This document shows, piece by piece, positions 27,430-35,997 of a DNA stretch of 64,000 bases (position 1 is its first letter; each line of letters opens with the position of its first letter). The notes beneath the pieces are model-generated. The model had not been told where the DNA came from. It ran no database searches and saw only the letters and a list, made by a program, of their open reading frames with translations. The DNA lies in contig NZ_JAKNTW010000006.1 in assembly GCF_022213955.1 (NCBI RefSeq), positions 186,001 through 250,000 on the forward strand. The letters are read 5' to 3'. Source of the DNA: Dolomitihabitans soli (lineage in GTDB: Bacteria; Actinomycetota; Actinomycetes; Streptosporangiales; Streptosporangiaceae). The position numbers and the translations under genes are program-made.

Positions 27430-28473
27430 ATGGAGTCACGTAGTGTCCGGCTGGCCGTCATCCCCGGAGACGGGATCGGGGCCGAGGTCGTCGATGAGGG
27501 TCTCAAGGTGCTTGAGGCGGTCGGGTCCAAGGTGGAGTCGACCACCTATGACCTTGGCGCCAAGCGCTATCACGCCACCGGGGAGACGCTCCCCGACGCG
27601 GTGCTGGCGGAGTTGCGGGAGTACGACGCGATCCTGCTGGGCGCCGTGGGCGACCCGAGTGTGCCGCCGGGGGTGCTGGAGCGTGAACTGCTGCTGCGGC
27701 TGCGGTTCGAACTCGACCACTATGTCAACCTGCGCCCGGTGAAGCTGTACCCCGGTGTGGCGACGCCGCTGGGGCAGGCCGGGCCCGACGACATCGACAT
27801 GATCGTGGTCCGCGAGGGCACCGAGGGTCCGTACGCCGGGGCCGGCGGCACGATGCGTCGCGGCACGCCGTACGAGATCGCCACGCAGGAATCCCTCAAC
27901 ACGGCCTTCGGCGTGGAACGGGTGGTGCGCTACGCGTTCGAGAAGGCGCGCGGGCGCAGCAGGAAGAAGCTCACCCTGGTCCACAAGACCAACGTGCTCA
28001 CCTACGCCGGTGACCTGTGGGCCCGCACGACGGAGCGGGTCGCGGCGGAGTTCCCCGAGGTCACCACCGACTACTGCCATGTCGACGCGGCCTCCATGTT
28101 CTTCGTGAACCAGCCTGAGCGCTTCGACGTGATCGTCACCGACAACCTGTTCGGCGACATCCTCACCGACATCGGCGCGGCCATCGCCGGCGGCATCGGC
28201 CTCGCCGCCAGCGGCAACATCAATCCTGACCGCACCGCGCCCAGCATGTTCGAGCCCGTCCACGGCAGCGCGCCCGACATCGCGGGTCAGGGCAAGGCCG
28301 ACCCGACCGCCACGATCCTCTCGGTCGCCATGCTCCTCGACCACCTCGGGCGCGGCGACGCGGCCGCCAGGGTCGAGCAGGCCGTGGCCGACGACCTGAT
28401 CGAGCGCGGCGGCAAGCCCGCGCGCGACACCCGCCAGATCGGCGACGACATCACCGCCCGAGTAGCCGGCTAG
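27430..28473 (+). CDS. leuB: 3-isopropylmalate dehydrogenase
   Basis: Oxidative decarboxylation of 3-isopropylmalate in leucine synthesis, NAD+ dependent. 347 aa. Family marks: [18 protein letters not shown] at the N-terminus, [35 protein letters not shown], the Lys-Thr/Asn stretch [46 protein letters not shown] and [32 protein letters not shown]. Monocistronic, followed by a strong terminator. leuCD are 23 kb downstream; leuA is not in the window. Confidence 0.97.
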   Translation: MESRSVRLAVIPGDGIGAEVVDEGLKVLEAVGSKVESTTYDLGAKRYHATGETLPDAVLAELREYDAILLGAVGDPSVPPGVLERELLLRLRFELDHYVNLRPVKLYPGVATPLGQAGPDDIDMIVVREGTEGPYAGAGGTMRRGTPYEIATQESLNTAFGVERVVRYAFEKARGRSRKKLTLVHKTNVLTYAGDLWARTTERVAAEFPEVTTDYCHVDAASMFFVNQPERFDVIVTDNLFGDILTDIGAAIAGGIGLAASGNINPDRTAPSMFEPVHGSAPDIAGQGKADPTATILSVAMLLDHLGRGDAAARVEQAVADDLIERGGKPARDTRQIGDDITARVAG

Positions 28474-28494
28474 GGCGGGCCACCTACGTCTCAC

Positions 28495-28532
28495 GCGCAT
28501 GGCGGCCCCGCGAGGGCCGCCATGCGCGTTTT
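28495..28532 (+). terminator. leuB intrinsic terminator
   Basis: GCGCATGGCGGCCC (28495-28508) pairs perfectly over 14 bp with GGGCCGCCATGCGC (28514-28527), five-base loop, then GTTTT. A textbook Rho-independent terminator. Confidence 0.9.
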
Positions 28533-28642
28533 CGTATGCCCGCGCCTGCCGGTTGTCTCACTTGATGCAGTAGTTTCCCGTTACCTGTTCCATCGCACAA
28601 TGGAGTCAGGTGCCATCCACAGAGAAGAGAAGGACCCTCGTC

Positions 28643-29740
28643 ATGACCACCGCTCCGAAGCTCAGCTTTGACGTGCAGCTCTCCGACCACGCGCGCACCG
28701 CGGCCGAGCGCGAGCAGGTACTGGCGAGCCCCGGGTTCGGGCAGATCTTCACCGACCATATGATCTCGGTCGACTACACGGAGGGCGTCGGCTGGCACGA
28801 CGCCAGGCTCATGCCGTACGGCCCGCTGAGCCTGGACCCCGCGACCTCGGTCTTCCACTACGCGCAGGAGCTCTTCGAGGGTCTGAAGGCTTATCGGCAG
28901 GTCAACGGGTCGATCGTGTCCTTCAGGCCATTCGCCAACGCCGGGCGGTTCAACAGGTCGGCGCTGCGGATGGCGATGCCGGAGCTGCCGGAGGACGTGT
29001 TCGTCGAGTCCCTGGAGCTGCTGGTCCAGACCGACCGCGACTGGGTGCCGACCACCGAGGGGCACAGCCTCTACCTGCGCCCGTTCATGATCGCCACGCA
29101 GGCGGGGCTCGGTGTGAACTACCCCTCGCGTAACTACAAGTACATGGTCATCGCCTCGCCCGCGGCGTCGTACTTCTCCGGTGGGGTCAGCCCCGTGTCG
29201 GTGTGGCTCTCCACGGAGTACACCCGGGCGGCACCGGGCGGCACCGGGTTCGCCAAGTGCGGCGGCAACTACGCGGCGGCCTTCGTCGCTCAGCGTCAGG
29301 CCGTCGCGCAGGGCTGCGACCAGGTGGTCTGGCTCGACGCCATCGAGCACCGCTACGTGGAGGAGATGGGCGGCATGAACCTCTTCTTCGTCTACGGCGA
29401 CAGGCTCCTCACTCCGGCGCTCACCGGCACGCTGCTCCCCGGCATCACCCGCGAGTCGGTCCTCACCCTCGCCACGGAACTGGGGCTGAAGCCGGAGGAG
29501 GGCCGGCTCTCCATCGAGGAGTGGCAGGCGGGCTGCGAGTCGGGCGAGCTCACCGAGGTCTTCGCGTGCGGCACCGCCGCCGTCATCACCCCCGTCGGCT
29601 CGGTCAAGGGCGCCGACCGCGCCTGGACCGTCGGCGACGGCACCCCGGGCCCGGTCACCCTCAAACTCCGCGAGGAACTGGTGGGCATCCAGTACGGTGC
29701 GCGCCCGGACACCCACGACTGGATCCACAAGATCTGCTAA
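28643..29740 (+). CDS. ilvE: Branched-chain amino acid aminotransferase
   Basis: PLP enzyme (fold type IV) that makes valine, leucine and isoleucine from their keto acids. 365 aa, the branched-chain form with YAQELFEGLKAYR, FRPFANAGRFNRSALRMAMPELPE, YLRPFMIATQAGLGV, the PLP lysine in GTGFAKCGGNYAA (about residue 205) and EEMGGMNLFFVYGD. ATG 28643 is preferred over the upstream in-frame start at 28610 because AAGGA lies eight bases before it. Single gene. Confidence 0.97.
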   Translation: MTTAPKLSFDVQLSDHARTAAEREQVLASPGFGQIFTDHMISVDYTEGVGWHDARLMPYGPLSLDPATSVFHYAQELFEGLKAYRQVNGSIVSFRPFANAGRFNRSALRMAMPELPEDVFVESLELLVQTDRDWVPTTEGHSLYLRPFMIATQAGLGVNYPSRNYKYMVIASPAASYFSGGVSPVSVWLSTEYTRAAPGGTGFAKCGGNYAAAFVAQRQAVAQGCDQVVWLDAIEHRYVEEMGGMNLFFVYGDRLLTPALTGTLLPGITRESVLTLATELGLKPEEGRLSIEEWQAGCESGELTEVFACGTAAVITPVGSVKGADRAWTVGDGTPGPVTLKLREELVGIQYGARPDTHDWIHKIC

Positions 29741-29750
29741 CCCGGACTTC

Positions 29751-29782
29751 GGACGGCCCGGCCCATTCGGTCCGGGCCGTCC
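29751..29782. terminator. Terminator between ilvE and the convergent Uma2 gene
   Basis: GGACGGCCCGG (29751-29761) pairs with CCGGGCCGTCC (29772-29782), 11 bp, loop of ten. Ten bases from both stop codons, so it can serve both. Confidence 0.75.
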
Positions 29783-29791
29783 TGATTCGGC

Positions 29792-30370
29792 TCAACCGAT
29801 GAGCTTGCCGGTGTCGATGGTGAGGTCCCACGGCTCCGGAAGTCGAAGCGCACCGCCCAAGCGGACCTCTGTCACGTGTGCGTAACCGTCTTCGCTTGGG
29901 TATCTGAAGAGCTTGGCCGTGCCCTGGAACTGATCCACCACCAGGAGGAGAGGCACGTTGGCCGTAGCGCAGTTCCGCGGTTTGATGACGTGATCATCGT
30001 GTGAGCTGCTCTTTGAGACGACCTCCACCGCAAGGCAGATCCCGTCCGCGTAGACGTGATCGGACCCCCACATTCTCGGCTTTTCCGGCACCACGGTCAG
30101 ATCGGGGATGTAACGATCCATTTGAGGGCCGAGGAACAGGATGATTCCCTGCCAGATCTCCCACCCCTGCTGCGTCACCGTGGGGAGGAGCTGGGCGAGG
30201 AGGCGGAACACTAGGCTGCTGTGATCGCCGGTGGTCATTTCGCCGACCACGACCCGCCCGTTGATGACCTCGACTCGGCTATCCGGGAACAGATCGCAGG
30301 TACGCCGATAGATCTGGTCCGTGTCTGACTGAAACGTCTCCTGCATAGGTCGGTCCAGCACCTTGACCAT
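29792..30370 (-). CDS. Uma2-family putative endonuclease (DUF820)
   Basis: 192 aa. PD-(D/E)XK-type fold inferred from family motifs: RVEVINGRVVVGEMTT, RYIPDLTVV (catalytic Asp), CLAVEVVSKSSSHDD (Glu) and HVIKPRNCATANVPLLLVVD. Members are abundant in actinomycetes and cyanobacteria; true substrates are unknown. The Lys-Tyr pair common in this family (IKPxxYAxAGVPxYWVVD) is altered here to CATANVPLLLVVD, with Cys in place of Tyr. SD GGAGGAG is rather far (11 bases) from ATG 30370; ATG 30346 is an alternative. Confidence 0.85.
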   Translation of the reverse strand: MVKVLDRPMQETFQSDTDQIYRRTCDLFPDSRVEVINGRVVVGEMTTGDHSSLVFRLLAQLLPTVTQQGWEIWQGIILFLGPQMDRYIPDLTVVPEKPRMWGSDHVYADGICLAVEVVSKSSSHDDHVIKPRNCATANVPLLLVVDQFQGTAKLFRYPSEDGYAHVTEVRLGGALRLPEPWDLTIDTGKLIG

Positions 30371-30594
30371 GTTTCCATCATCTCCTCCGGATGACCAGGC
30401 ACCACGTGTTCGGTGCGATACTCAAAGTAGTCACCGACAGGCGGTCCCGCACAGGAGTTCGAGAAAGTCGCCGTTGGTGAAGTACGGCGCGATCGTGGCC
30501 CCTCCTTGTGCAGAGGGCGGAGACACGCGCCGAGGTCTCGGATTCTGAGATCGATGTGCCAGATGGTGGGTGCGTGTGGCAGACTACAGACACC

Positions 30595-30639
30595 ATGTTG
30601 AACGGTCTGCTCATTATCAGCAGGCGCGCCGGCACTTAA
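30595..30639 (+). CDS. cimA leader peptide (attenuation control), 14 aa
   Basis: The ORF MLNGLLIISRRAGT has Leu-Leu-Ile-Ile (codons at 30607-30618) just before a hairpin and a Rho-independent terminator that precede cimA. Isoleucine is the end product of the citramalate route and leucine is a related branched-chain product, so the peptide is a plausible sensor of charged tRNA-Ile/Leu. No SD is seen; the mRNA may be leaderless or nearly so. 30371-30594 shows no other gene. Confidence 0.75.
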   Translation: MLNGLLIISRRAGT

Positions 30640-30687
30640 AGGACCACGCCGGCGCGCAGACCTCTCACGTCCGTGAGGGGTCTTTTT
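30624..30687 (+). terminator. cimA transcription attenuator
   Basis: GCGCGCCGGC (30624-30633, inside the leader-peptide ORF) pairs perfectly with GCCGGCGCGC (30648-30657). Immediately after comes the terminator stem AGACCTCTCAC (30658-30668) with GTGAGGGGTCT (30673-30683; one G-U pair), followed by five T. cimA starts 49 bases downstream. A clean antiterminator pairing was not identified by eye. Confidence 0.85.
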
Positions 30688-30735
30688 GTTTGGGCGCGCG
30701 GCGACTGACCCGAAGACCGTTAGGGAGACGACACC

Positions 30736-32313
30736 ATGGCTGACGACAGCTTCCATGTGTACGACACCACTCTGCGCGACGGAGCGCAGCAGGAGGGCCT
30801 CAACCTCACCGTCGCCGACAAGCTCCTCGTGGCGCGGCACCTTGACGGCCTGGGAGTCGGCTTCATCGAAGGTGGCTGGCCGGGCGCCAATCCCAAGGAC
30901 ACCGAATTCTTCCGGCGGGCTCAAACAGAGCTCGACCTGAAGCACGCGCAGCTCACCGCGTTCGGCGCGACCCGCCGGGCCGGGGGGAAGGCAGCCGACG
31001 ACCCGTTGGTGGCCGCACTGCGCGAATCCGGCGCGCCGGTCGTGACCCTTGTCGCCAAGAGTCACGACCGGCACGTGGAGCTGGCCCTTCGCACGACTCT
31101 CCAGGAAAACCTCGCGATGATCCGCGACACGGTTTCGCACCTTCGTGCGGAGGGCCAGCGAGTCTTCCTCGACGCCGAGCACTTCTTCGACGGCTACAAG
31201 TCCAACCCAGCCTACGCTCTGGAGGTCGTCAGGACGGCGGCCGAGGCCGGGGCCGACGTGATCGCCCTGTGCGACACCAACGGCGGGATGCTGCCCGACG
31301 AGCTGGCCGAGGTGGTGCAGGCGGTGGCCAGGACCAGCGCCAGGGTCGGCATCCACTGCCACGACGACACCGGCTGCGCCGTCGCCAACACGCTCGCCGC
31401 CGTCAAGGCCGGCGCGACGCACGTGCAGGGCTGCGCGAACGGGTACGGCGAGCGCTCGGGCAACGCCAACCTGTTCACGGTCATGGCGAACCTCCAGCTC
31501 AAGCGCGGCTTCGAGCTGGTTCCCCAGGAGTCGCTCGCCGACATGACCCGGATCGCGCACGCGATCACCGAGGTCACCAACGTCACCCCGAACTCCCACC
31601 AGCCCTACGTCGGCGTGTCCGCCTTCGCGCACAAGGCCGGGCTGCACGCCAGCGCGATCAAGGTCGATCCCAACCTGTACCAGCACATCGACCCCGCCGA
31701 GGTCGGCAACGACATGCGCATGCTCGTCTCCGACATGGCCGGGCGCGCCTCCGTGGAGCTCAAGGGCCGCGAGCTGGGCTACGAGCTGAACGCCACGGAG
31801 TCCCGCGAGCTGGTGGACAGGGTCAAGGACCTGGAGTCGAAGGGCTACACCTTCGAGGCCGCCGACGCCTCCTTCGAACTGCTGCTCCGCGACACGCTGA
31901 GCGGCGAGCGCAAGCGCCACTTCACGGTGGAGTCGTGGCGGACCATCGTCGAGCGTCTCCCCACCGGCGAGGTGGTGAGCGAGGCCACGGTCAAGCTGCA
32001 CGCCAAGGGCGAGCGGATCGTCGCGACCGGCGAGGGCAACGGCCCGGTCAACGCCCTGGACCGGGCGGTGCGGTCGGCGCTGGAGAAGCTCTACCCCGAG
32101 CTGGCCGGTCTGGAGCTCGTCGACTTCAAGGTGCGCATCCTCGAGGGCACGCACGGCACCGACGCGATAACGCGGGTGCTGATCACGTCCAGCGACGCCT
32201 CCGCCGAGTGGGCGACCGTGGGCGTCGGCGAGAACATCATCGAGGCTTCCTGGCAGGCCCTGGAGGAGGCCGTGACCTACGGCCTGCTCCGCGCGGGCCG
32301 CGAGGTCGAGTAG
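30736..32313 (+). CDS. cimA: (R)-citramalate synthase
   Basis: Condenses acetyl-CoA with pyruvate to citramalate, leading to 2-oxobutyrate for isoleucine without threonine deaminase. 525 aa. HMGL-like TIM barrel starting YDTTLRDGAQQEGLNLTVADKLLVARHLDGLGVGFIEGGWPGANPKD (the DxxLRDG metal site and the GGWPG form typical of CimA rather than LeuA). HCHDDTGCAVANTLAAV-type metal ligands and a C-terminal LeuA-type allosteric dimer domain (about 390-515) follow. ATG with GGGAG ten bases upstream. Probably controlled by the attenuator and by end-product binding. Confidence 0.93.
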   Translation: MADDSFHVYDTTLRDGAQQEGLNLTVADKLLVARHLDGLGVGFIEGGWPGANPKDTEFFRRAQTELDLKHAQLTAFGATRRAGGKAADDPLVAALRESGAPVVTLVAKSHDRHVELALRTTLQENLAMIRDTVSHLRAEGQRVFLDAEHFFDGYKSNPAYALEVVRTAAEAGADVIALCDTNGGMLPDELAEVVQAVARTSARVGIHCHDDTGCAVANTLAAVKAGATHVQGCANGYGERSGNANLFTVMANLQLKRGFELVPQESLADMTRIAHAITEVTNVTPNSHQPYVGVSAFAHKAGLHASAIKVDPNLYQHIDPAEVGNDMRMLVSDMAGRASVELKGRELGYELNATESRELVDRVKDLESKGYTFEAADASFELLLRDTLSGERKRHFTVESWRTIVERLPTGEVVSEATVKLHAKGERIVATGEGNGPVNALDRAVRSALEKLYPELAGLELVDFKVRILEGTHGTDAITRVLITSSDASAEWATVGVGENIIEASWQALEEAVTYGLLRAGREVE

Positions 32314-32459
32314 CCGTCAGGGGGCCGCGACATCAGGCGGGCCCACGAGACCGGGTCGTTCGCAGGGGGTGCGGCCGATCGTTCGCGGGGTGCGGCCATC
32401 CGCGACCAGCGTGAAAGGTAGCCCGTCGGGCGGAGTCCACCACGTCCGGGGCCTGTAGT

Positions 32460-32488
32460 TACGGCCCGGCGGTCCCTGCCGGGCCGTA
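32460..32488 (+). terminator. Terminator in the cimA/lyase convergent gap
   Basis: TACGGCCCGGC (32460-32470) pairs perfectly over 11 bp with GCCGGGCCGTA (32478-32488), seven-base loop. It lies about 145 bases past cimA, so it may mainly block read-through from either side. Confidence 0.55.
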
Positions 32489-32499
32489 CGAAGGGCGCC

Positions 32500-32527
32500 T
32501 TCGGTGGCCCCTGCCGGAGCCACCGAA
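32500..32527 (-). terminator. Terminator of the heparinase-type lyase gene
   Basis: TTCGGTGGC (32500-32508) pairs with GCCACCGAA (32519-32527), ten-base loop, five bases past the stop codon of the leftward gene. Confidence 0.55.
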
Positions 32528-32532
32528 CGAGG

Positions 32533-34215
32533 TCAGGCCAGGCCGGACGCGGTGGCCCGGAACGTCACCGGGCCGTCCGAGGTCTCCACCGTGACCTTGC
32601 CGCCGCCGCACTTGACCTTCGGGTCGCCGGTCCCCGGCACCACGATGGTGAGCAGCGGGTCGGCCGAGGCGGGGGAGAGCACCGCGGGCGCGGCCTCCTT
32701 GCGCAGGTAGGCCGGGGAGACCCAGCCCTGGAAGGGGCTGCTGGCTCCCCTGACGACCTTCAGCCCGCTGACCGGGTCGCACGAGGGCAGTGCGAGCTGG
32801 ATGAGCGTGGCCTTCCAGCCGGACTTGTCCTTGAGGGCGACCCTGCCGCCCTTCGGATTGGACGCCGTCAGCTTGTGGTCGAGGTGCCAGAGGTTGCTGA
32901 TCCGGGAGCTGCCCGGCGCCCAGTCGAGCACCGCCATCAGGTCCTCGCCGTGGTTGACGAGAACCGACCTGGTACGGCTCACGCCGTACGCCTTGTCGGT
33001 GAGCCGGTAGCTCTGCCGGTTCTTGCTCGCCGACGACTTCTCCAGCTTGGTGACCGTCTGCCCGCGGAAGGCGGCGCCCGCCACCACCGGCACGTTGTGG
33101 GCCTGCGGCGACATCGTCCAGCGGCGGTAGGGCGTGTTCTCGTAGGAGTGGAAACCCACGTCGACCAGCACGTCACGGCCATGGGCGTAGTAGGTGACGC
33201 CCATGTGGTCCTCGTGCCCGTGGTACTTCATCCCGGGGCCGAACCTGATCGAGTAGTAGGCCGACTCCGGTTTGTCCCACGCCGTACGCCCGTAGATGTA
33301 TCCCGCCCCGCCGAACACCTTCACCGTCTGCTTCGGGTGCTCGTAGCCGGCGGGCCGTACGTCGGCGCCGCCGTCGCCGATCGGGACCATCTGCCCGTTC
33401 GGCTGGGTGGAGTGCGTGATGAACGACTCCAGCGACGCCCATCGCTTGGAGATCGTCGAAGGCACCTTGCGGTCGCACGACTTGATGTTGTCCATCGCGA
33501 CCTTGAGCCGCTGGTGGACGTAGATCGCATACCGGGGGGCCTGTTCGCGCAGCGCGCCCTGGGAGTCGACGTCGAGCCTGACGGTCTCGGTCAGCCGCTT
33601 GATCGCCAGATTGGACCATTCGGGCCGCTTGTACCTGCATCCGATGCCCAGCAGTGCGATGTCCTGGTCGATCCCGTGGTTGTGGCCCTTCTCGTACAGC
33701 CTCGGGTCGGCCAGCATTCTGGCGTGCTCGGCCAGGCTCTGGGTCAGCCAGCTCTCCTTGACGTGCTTGCTCAGGCACACCAGCGCGGGGGCGCGGAGCG
33801 CGATCGGGTGCTCCGCCCAGGCGTACGGGCTGGTGTTCCTGCTCCCGCGCGGGTTGTCCGCCACCCAGTCCTTGGCGATCTCCTTGGCCCTGGCGAGGTA
33901 GGCCTCCTTGCCGTTCGTCTCGTAGTCGGCGACGAGCCTGCCCATCCACCGCAGCGAGTGGAACACCATGTCCCAGGAGCGGTTGCGGTACGGGCTCCAG
34001 CGCCAGTTGACGTTCTTGCCGACCTTCGCGGGCGGCAACCCGAGGAAGGAGAGCTCGCCGTTCATGACGTCGTCCGAGGTCGGAGTGGCGGGCAACCAGT
34101 CACCCTGGCATTCCGAGGTACGTTTCACGACCGCGGCCTGCGCGGCGTTCACCACTCCGCCACAGGTCAGCAGGAGCATGAGGGAGAGACCGAGGGCATG
34201 GCTGCGGCGGAGCAC
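32533..34215 (-). CDS. Secreted heparinase II/III-family polysaccharide lyase
   Basis: 560 aa. Signal peptide (GLSLMLLLTCGGVVNAAQA) after GTG 34215, which has AAGGAA six bases upstream. An N-terminal helical toroid (about 60-300; EHPIALRAPALV, GHNHGIDQDIALLGIG) is followed by a beta-sandwich with the Heparinase_II/III signature YHGHEDHMGVTYYAHGRDVLVDVGFHSYENTPYRRWTM-SPQAHNV split over about 340-395. His and Tyr of this stretch are the usual catalytic residues. It probably cleaves uronic acid polysaccharides by beta-elimination; the exact substrate (heparan, alginate, other) is unclear. Probable promoter: TTGACC and AAGCAT near 34250-34290. Confidence 0.88.
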   Translation of the reverse strand: MLRRSHALGLSLMLLLTCGGVVNAAQAAVVKRTSECQGDWLPATPTSDDVMNGELSFLGLPPAKVGKNVNWRWSPYRNRSWDMVFHSLRWMGRLVADYETNGKEAYLARAKEIAKDWVADNPRGSRNTSPYAWAEHPIALRAPALVCLSKHVKESWLTQSLAEHARMLADPRLYEKGHNHGIDQDIALLGIGCRYKRPEWSNLAIKRLTETVRLDVDSQGALREQAPRYAIYVHQRLKVAMDNIKSCDRKVPSTISKRWASLESFITHSTQPNGQMVPIGDGGADVRPAGYEHPKQTVKVFGGAGYIYGRTAWDKPESAYYSIRFGPGMKYHGHEDHMGVTYYAHGRDVLVDVGFHSYENTPYRRWTMSPQAHNVPVVAGAAFRGQTVTKLEKSSASKNRQSYRLTDKAYGVSRTRSVLVNHGEDLMAVLDWAPGSSRISNLWHLDHKLTASNPKGGRVALKDKSGWKATLIQLALPSCDPVSGLKVVRGASSPFQGWVSPAYLRKEAAPAVLSPASADPLLTIVVPGTGDPKVKCGGGKVTVETSDGPVTFRATASGLA

Positions 34216-34340
34216 GCCAGTTTCCTTCCTGGCCGGACAAGGGGGGCGGATCATGCTTTCCGAATCCCATATGTCCGGTCAAGTCACAGGCGTCGCCAAA
34301 GCCACATCGTTATCAGTCTCACAGCTGGGCCGAAGCGACC

Positions 34341-34706
34341 TCAGGGCTGCTTGGGCCCGGCGCTCTCGACCACCTCGAAGGCCCACAGCTCCGCCGCCGA
34401 GGACGCCGGCCCCTGCCCGTGCCCATGCCCCTGCCCGTGGCCGTGTCCTTGACCGTGTCCCTGGGCCGCCTTGGCGTGGCCCTCCTGGAAGGCCTGGCTG
34501 CTCTGCCAGCGCTCGAAGTCGGCCTCGCTGCGCCAGCGGGTGTAGACGAGGTAGCGGCCGGAGTCGTCGACCGGCCGCAGCAGCTCGAACCACTCGAAGC
34601 CGTCGGAGGACTCCACCATGCCCGCACGGCCGGCGAACCGGCGTTCGAGCTCCTCGCGCATCTCCGGCGGGACCGTCAAAACGTTGATCTTCACGACCGA
34701 AGCCAT
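34341..34706 (-). CDS. MhuD-like haem-degrading monooxygenase with Gly-His insert
   Basis: 121 aa ABM-fold protein. Residues 5-80 align closely by eye with Mycobacterium tuberculosis MhuD: KINVLTVPPEMREELERRF... and ...RYLVYTRWRSEADFERWQSS. The haem-binding trio of MhuD (Asn7, Trp66, His75) has counterparts at Asn8, Trp67 and His77. Residues 83-99 are a GHGQGHGHG-type run absent from MhuD, lying between the last helix and the last strand (LWAFEVVES). It may release iron from haem in the cytoplasm. ATG 34706 has GAGGAG seven bases upstream. Confidence 0.82.
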   Translation of the reverse strand: MASVVKINVLTVPPEMREELERRFAGRAGMVESSDGFEWFELLRPVDDSGRYLVYTRWRSEADFERWQSSQAFQEGHAKAAQGHGQGHGHGQGHGHGQGPASSAAELWAFEVVESAGPKQP

Positions 34707-34788
34707 GGGGACTCCTCGTAGCGATGAGTGATCGACCACGATCACCCTACGGTCACCACGGGGCGCTCGCTCGGCGTGTCGTGCCCGA

Positions 34789-35367
34789 TCAGTGGATCTG
34801 GCGTGGCCGGCTGCCGGACTCCCGCAAGGTGAGCTGGACGAGGGCGGGCAGGCGGTCGACTTCGAGGGCTTGGCGCATCCGGGGGATGGCCTGGGTGGAG
34901 AGGTGGTCGCGGAGGGTGTCGATCGTCGCGGCCTCGTCGGCGACCAGGCGGAGCCGTACGGCCGGCTCGGTTCTGGTGCCGGTGAGGGCGGCCTGGGCGC
35001 GCAGGATGGACGGGTGCCCGGTGAGGTCGGCTTCGAGGGCCTCGGCGACGCCGCCGGACTCGACCTCGGTGATCCCGGTGGCGTCCTCGGAGAGGCGGAG
35101 GCCGCGCACGGTGTCGTTGCGGGCCTGGGCGAGCAGCCAGCGCAGGCCGAGGATCGCGGCGATCAGGCCGAGGGCGGCGAGCACCCACCACATCCACGGG
35201 TTGCGGGCGAAGAAGACGATCTCCCTGAGTCCGACGACGCGCTCCATCGACGCGAGCCGGCCGAAGGCGCCCAGGGCTCTGGCGAGCGAGAGTCCGCCGA
35301 CGACGAACAGCAGCAGGCCGAGCAACGCCAGGCCCAGCCGGTTTCCACGTGCGGTCTTTCGCTCCAT
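34789..35367 (-). CDS. amaP: AmaP-type alkaline shock response membrane anchor
   Basis: 192 aa. Two N-terminal membrane helices (about 11-30 and 58-80) followed by a cytoplasmic domain with Asp23-like pattern. In staphylococci AmaP tethers Asp23 to the membrane; here it is the last gene of a six-gene unit with three Asp23/Gls24-type proteins. 27 bases separate it from the preceding gene. Confidence 0.78.
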   Translation of the reverse strand: MERKTARGNRLGLALLGLLLFVVGGLSLARALGAFGRLASMERVVGLREIVFFARNPWMWWVLAALGLIAAILGLRWLLAQARNDTVRGLRLSEDATGITEVESGGVAEALEADLTGHPSILRAQAALTGTRTEPAVRLRLVADEAATIDTLRDHLSTQAIPRMRQALEVDRLPALVQLTLRESGSRPRQIH

Positions 35368-35394
35368 GATGTCTGCTTCCTCTGCTCGTCTCGG

Positions 35395-35997
35395 CTACTT
35401 GTTGCGCAGGGAGACCGACAGGTGCGGCGAACTCGCGGGCGCCAGCGAGGTGAGCTTGGAGGACACCGCCTGCCGTATCGCGTCGTCCAGGCCGCCGGTC
35501 TCGTGCAGCGGGGTCGTGGCGGTGACGTGGACGTGGTTGCCGTGCACCCGGGTCCTCGCGCCGCTCACGCCGTCGACCCCTTCGGCCGCGTGGGACAGGG
35601 CACGGGCGAAGCTACGGCGCCGCAGCCCGATGATGAGGTCGCGGTCACCGGTCAGCAGCGGCACGTACCTGGGCCGGCCGGGGATCAGCGCGATCAGGAG
35701 CAGGAGCAGGCCGAGCGCGGTCACGACGGCGGCGGTGACGATCACGCCGGTGTCGTTCCACCGGGTCGCGTTGGCCCAGCCCTGGACGCTGTCGTACGGC
35801 AGCAGCCGCGCGGGATTCTGCAGCAGCGCCGAGATGATCTCCAGTGCGACGACGAGGCCGACGACGAGGAGGGCGACGGCGGCGATGACCGCGGGCCAGG
35901 ACCGCCGGGGGCGGAAGGCGCGGGCCGCCGCGCGGTTCGCGCCGCCGGACCCCGGCAGGGTCGGCGTGGCGACGCGGTGGGCGCCCGTGGTGGTCAT
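35395..35997 (-). CDS. DUF6286-type membrane protein of the Asp23 operon
   Basis: 200 aa. Two membrane helices (about 35-58 and 83-106) and a C-terminal cytoplasmic domain (DRDLIIGLRRRSFARALSHAAEGVDGVSGARTRVHGNHVHVTATTPL). Built like AmaP and found with Asp23 genes in actinomycetes. Overlaps the upstream Asp23 gene by four bases (ATGA). Confidence 0.8.
   Translation of the reverse strand: MTTTGAHRVATPTLPGSGGANRAAARAFRPRRSWPAVIAAVALLVVGLVVALEIISALLQNPARLLPYDSVQGWANATRWNDTGVIVTAAVVTALGLLLLLIALIPGRPRYVPLLTGDRDLIIGLRRRSFARALSHAAEGVDGVSGARTRVHGNHVHVTATTPLHETGGLDDAIRQAVSSKLTSLAPASSPHLSVSLRNK

Noticed and set aside
24812-27439. 875-codon minus-strand open frame across the second beta-propeller
   Set aside because: Composition is typical of antisense of a GC-rich gene, it ignores the promoter and terminator seen on the plus strand, and no motif is present.
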